Source: Halieaceae bacterium | Lineage (GTDB): Bacteria > Pseudomonadota > Gammaproteobacteria > Pseudomonadales > Halieaceae | Assembly (NCBI GenBank): GCA_011524755.1 | Contig: WTJR01000021.1 | Span: forward strand, 3,727 to 19,469 | Direction of reading: 5' to 3' | DNA length: 15,743 bases | In this document: positions 14,340 to 15,743 of the stretch, piece after piece | Numbering within the stretch: position 1 is the first letter of the stretch | Layout of the letters: each line of letters starts with the position of its first letter | Program-made: the position numbers and the translations under genes | Notes under the pieces: model-generated | Told to the model about the DNA's origin: nothing | The model's database searches: none | The model's input: only the letters and a program-made list of their open reading frames with translations

Positions 14340-15743
14340 TTACTGACAGGCTTCACAATCTGGATCGTCGAGCGAGCAGGCTGCGGGAACTGGTGCGGGT
14401 TGCACTGGTGCAGCAGCAGCTGCTTGCTGTGATACGGCATTGAGCTGACCGGTGTTAACCGTAGACTTCTCAGTGCCCGTCGCAGCGAGCGATCGCAGGT
14501 AGTATGTTGTTTTCAGACCGCTGTACCAAGCCATTCGGTAGGTCACGTCCAACTTCTTTCCACTTGCATTATTGATGTACAAGTTCAGCGACTGAGCTTG
14601 GTCGATCCACTTCTGTCGTCGACTTGCTGCATCGACTAACCAGCGGGGTTCAACCTCGAAAGCTGTCGCATATTTCGCCTTTAGATCTCCCGGGATACGA
14701 TCGATGGCTTGTACGCTGCCATCGTAGTACTTGAGGTCATTGACCATGACCTTGTCCCACAATCCGCGCTCTTTGAGGTCGCGAACCAAGTGAGGGTTTA
14801 CGACGGTAAATTCACCTGACAAGTTCGACTTCACGTAGAGGTTTTGATAGGTCGGCTCGATGGATTGAGACACGCCTGTAATGTTGGCGATCGTTGCCGT
14901 TGGCGCGATCGCCATGACATTCGAGTTACGCATGCCTTGCTCAGCGACTTTGCCTCTGAGTGCGTCCCAGTCCATGGTGCTGTCTTGGTTGACCGAGATG
15001 TAGTCGGTGCCACGCTGTTCGATCAACATGTTCAACGAATCAATCGGGAAAATGCCCTGGCTCCATAGCGAACCGTCGTAGCTTGAGTAGGCGCCACGCT
15101 CGGCAGCCAGATCCGTTGATGCGTTGATCGCAAAGTAGCTAATGGCTTCCATTGTCTGATCGGCAAACGTTACTGCCTCGTCAGACGCGTACGACACGTC
15201 GACTTTGTAGAGTGCATCCTGGAAACCCATGAGACCTAAACCAATGGGTCGGTGCTTCATGTTCGAGTTTTCAGATGTATCTACCGAGTAGTAGTTAATG
15301 TCGATGACGTTATCGAGCATGCGAATAGCGGTAGTCACTGTCTTGCGAAGCTTATCGATATTCAACTCGCCGTTTTCGATGTGCTGCGGCAAGTTGACTG
15401 AACCGAGGTTGCAGACAGCGATTTCGTCTTTGCTGGTGTTCAGCGTGATCTCTGTACACAGGTTTGATGAGTGGACCACACCCACGTGTTGCTGAGGCGA
15501 CCGAATGTTGCAGGGGTCCTTAAAGGTGATCCAGGGGTGTCCTGTTTCAAAGATCATGCCCAGCATTTTTCGCCAAAGTGCCTGTGCTTTCAGTGTCTTG
15601 TGGAGCTTTAACTCGCCGTTGCGGGCCTGCTCTTCGTAGTGGTTATAGCGCTCCTCGAAAGCTGTTCCGTACAGGTCATGTAGATCTGGCACGTCGTTAG
15701 GAGAAAACAGCGTCCAATCACCATCTTCGAATACGCGCTTCAT
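14340..15743 (-). CDS. nrdA: Ribonucleoside-diphosphate reductase class Ia, alpha subunit (N-terminal part outside window)
   Basis: NrdA reduces NDPs to dNDPs in the cytoplasm using the radical supplied by NrdB. Only the last 467 residues lie here; full-length proteins of this type have about 750-960, and the frame runs open off the right edge. The Met at 15743 is internal, not the start. Numbering from it, the catalytic N94-L-C96-T-E98 block corresponds to E. coli N437/C439/E441. C111 in VCNLGSVNL is the redox partner equivalent to E. coli C462. YY at 414-415 in TTYYLRS is the radical path (E. coli Y730/Y731). The mobile C-terminal tail ends CEACQ (C463, C466), the thioredoxin/glutaredoxin-shuttle cysteines, with an additional C456 and an Ala/Pro linker before it. 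The promoter, the allosteric ATP cone and any NrdR boxes lie outside the window. nrdB follows 24 bases downstream. Confidence 0.98.
   Translation of the reverse strand: MKRVFEDGDWTLFSPNDVPDLHDLYGTAFEERYNHYEEQARNGELKLHKTLKAQALWRKMLGMIFETGHPWITFKDPCNIRSPQQHVGVVHSSNLCTEITLNTSKDEIAVCNLGSVNLPQHIENGELNIDKLRKTVTTAIRMLDNVIDINYYSVDTSENSNMKHRPIGLGLMGFQDALYKVDVSYASDEAVTFADQTMEAISYFAINASTDLAAERGAYSSYDGSLWSQGIFPIDSLNMLIEQRGTDYISVNQDSTMDWDALRGKVAEQGMRNSNVMAIAPTATIANITGVSQSIEPTYQNLYVKSNLSGEFTVVNPHLVRDLKERGLWDKVMVNDLKYYDGSVQAIDRIPGDLKAKYATAFEVEPRWLVDAASRRQKWIDQAQSLNLYINNASGKKLDVTYRMAWYSGLKTTYYLRSLAATGTEKSTVNTGQLNAVSQQAAAAAPVQPAPVPAACSLDDPDCEACQ

Noticed and set aside
15741..15743. Met at the right edge as the nrdA start
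   Set aside because: The catalytic cysteine block would lie only about 95 residues in, whereas class Ia NrdA has hundreds of residues before it; the gene continues outside the window.

Overview
This window reads as ordinary core chromosome of a gammaproteobacterium. Its DinG places the four Fe-S cysteines at the same residue numbers as E. coli DinG. NrdB is of the roughly 415-residue Pseudomonas type. The hslO-pckA pair is syntenic with enteric and Vibrio genomes, although here the two genes are directly adjacent. The proteins look like those of marine gammaproteobacteria (OM60/Halieaceae or Cellvibrionales type), but that placement is inference from recalled sequence flavour, not a computed result. 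I see no transposase, integrase, CRISPR array, phage gene, tRNA or rRNA. No stretch longer than 300 bases lacks a gene.

Layout, left to right. The end of an SLC13/DASS (divalent anion:Na+ symporter) permease (+) converges on a Prx5-type peroxiredoxin (-); a long hairpin between them overlaps the permease stop codon. A 270-base intergenic region then carries a perfect TATAAT box and a 14-base palindrome ahead of a two-gene RND efflux operon (+): a periplasmic adaptor and a 1041-residue inner-membrane pump, 1 base apart. After the pump stop come five imperfect 8-base tandem units and a strong bidirectional terminator. The next genes all lie on the minus strand. In transcription order they are a 74-residue membrane protein of unknown function, rpsT (ribosomal protein S20), hslO (Hsp33) and pckA (ATP-type PEP carboxykinase). 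rpsT has its own candidate promoter and terminator. The hslO leader can fold into a hairpin that contains its only Shine-Dalgarno-like sequence.

From 9782 the plus strand carries a PlsC-superfamily acyltransferase and, 6 bases later, a DinG-type Fe-S helicase that starts with TTG. Another strong bidirectional terminator separates these from nrdB and nrdA (-), a class Ia ribonucleotide reductase operon; nrdA runs off the right edge.

Several genes fit common roles. Peroxiredoxin and Hsp33 handle oxidative stress. PckA and the SLC13 carrier act in C4-dicarboxylate and gluconeogenic metabolism. NrdAB and DinG serve DNA synthesis and repair. The RND pair exports compounds. I found no evidence of a new multi-gene system. 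The most interesting signals are small regulatory ones: the hslO leader fold, the palindrome at the efflux promoter and the 8-base stop-codon repeat.
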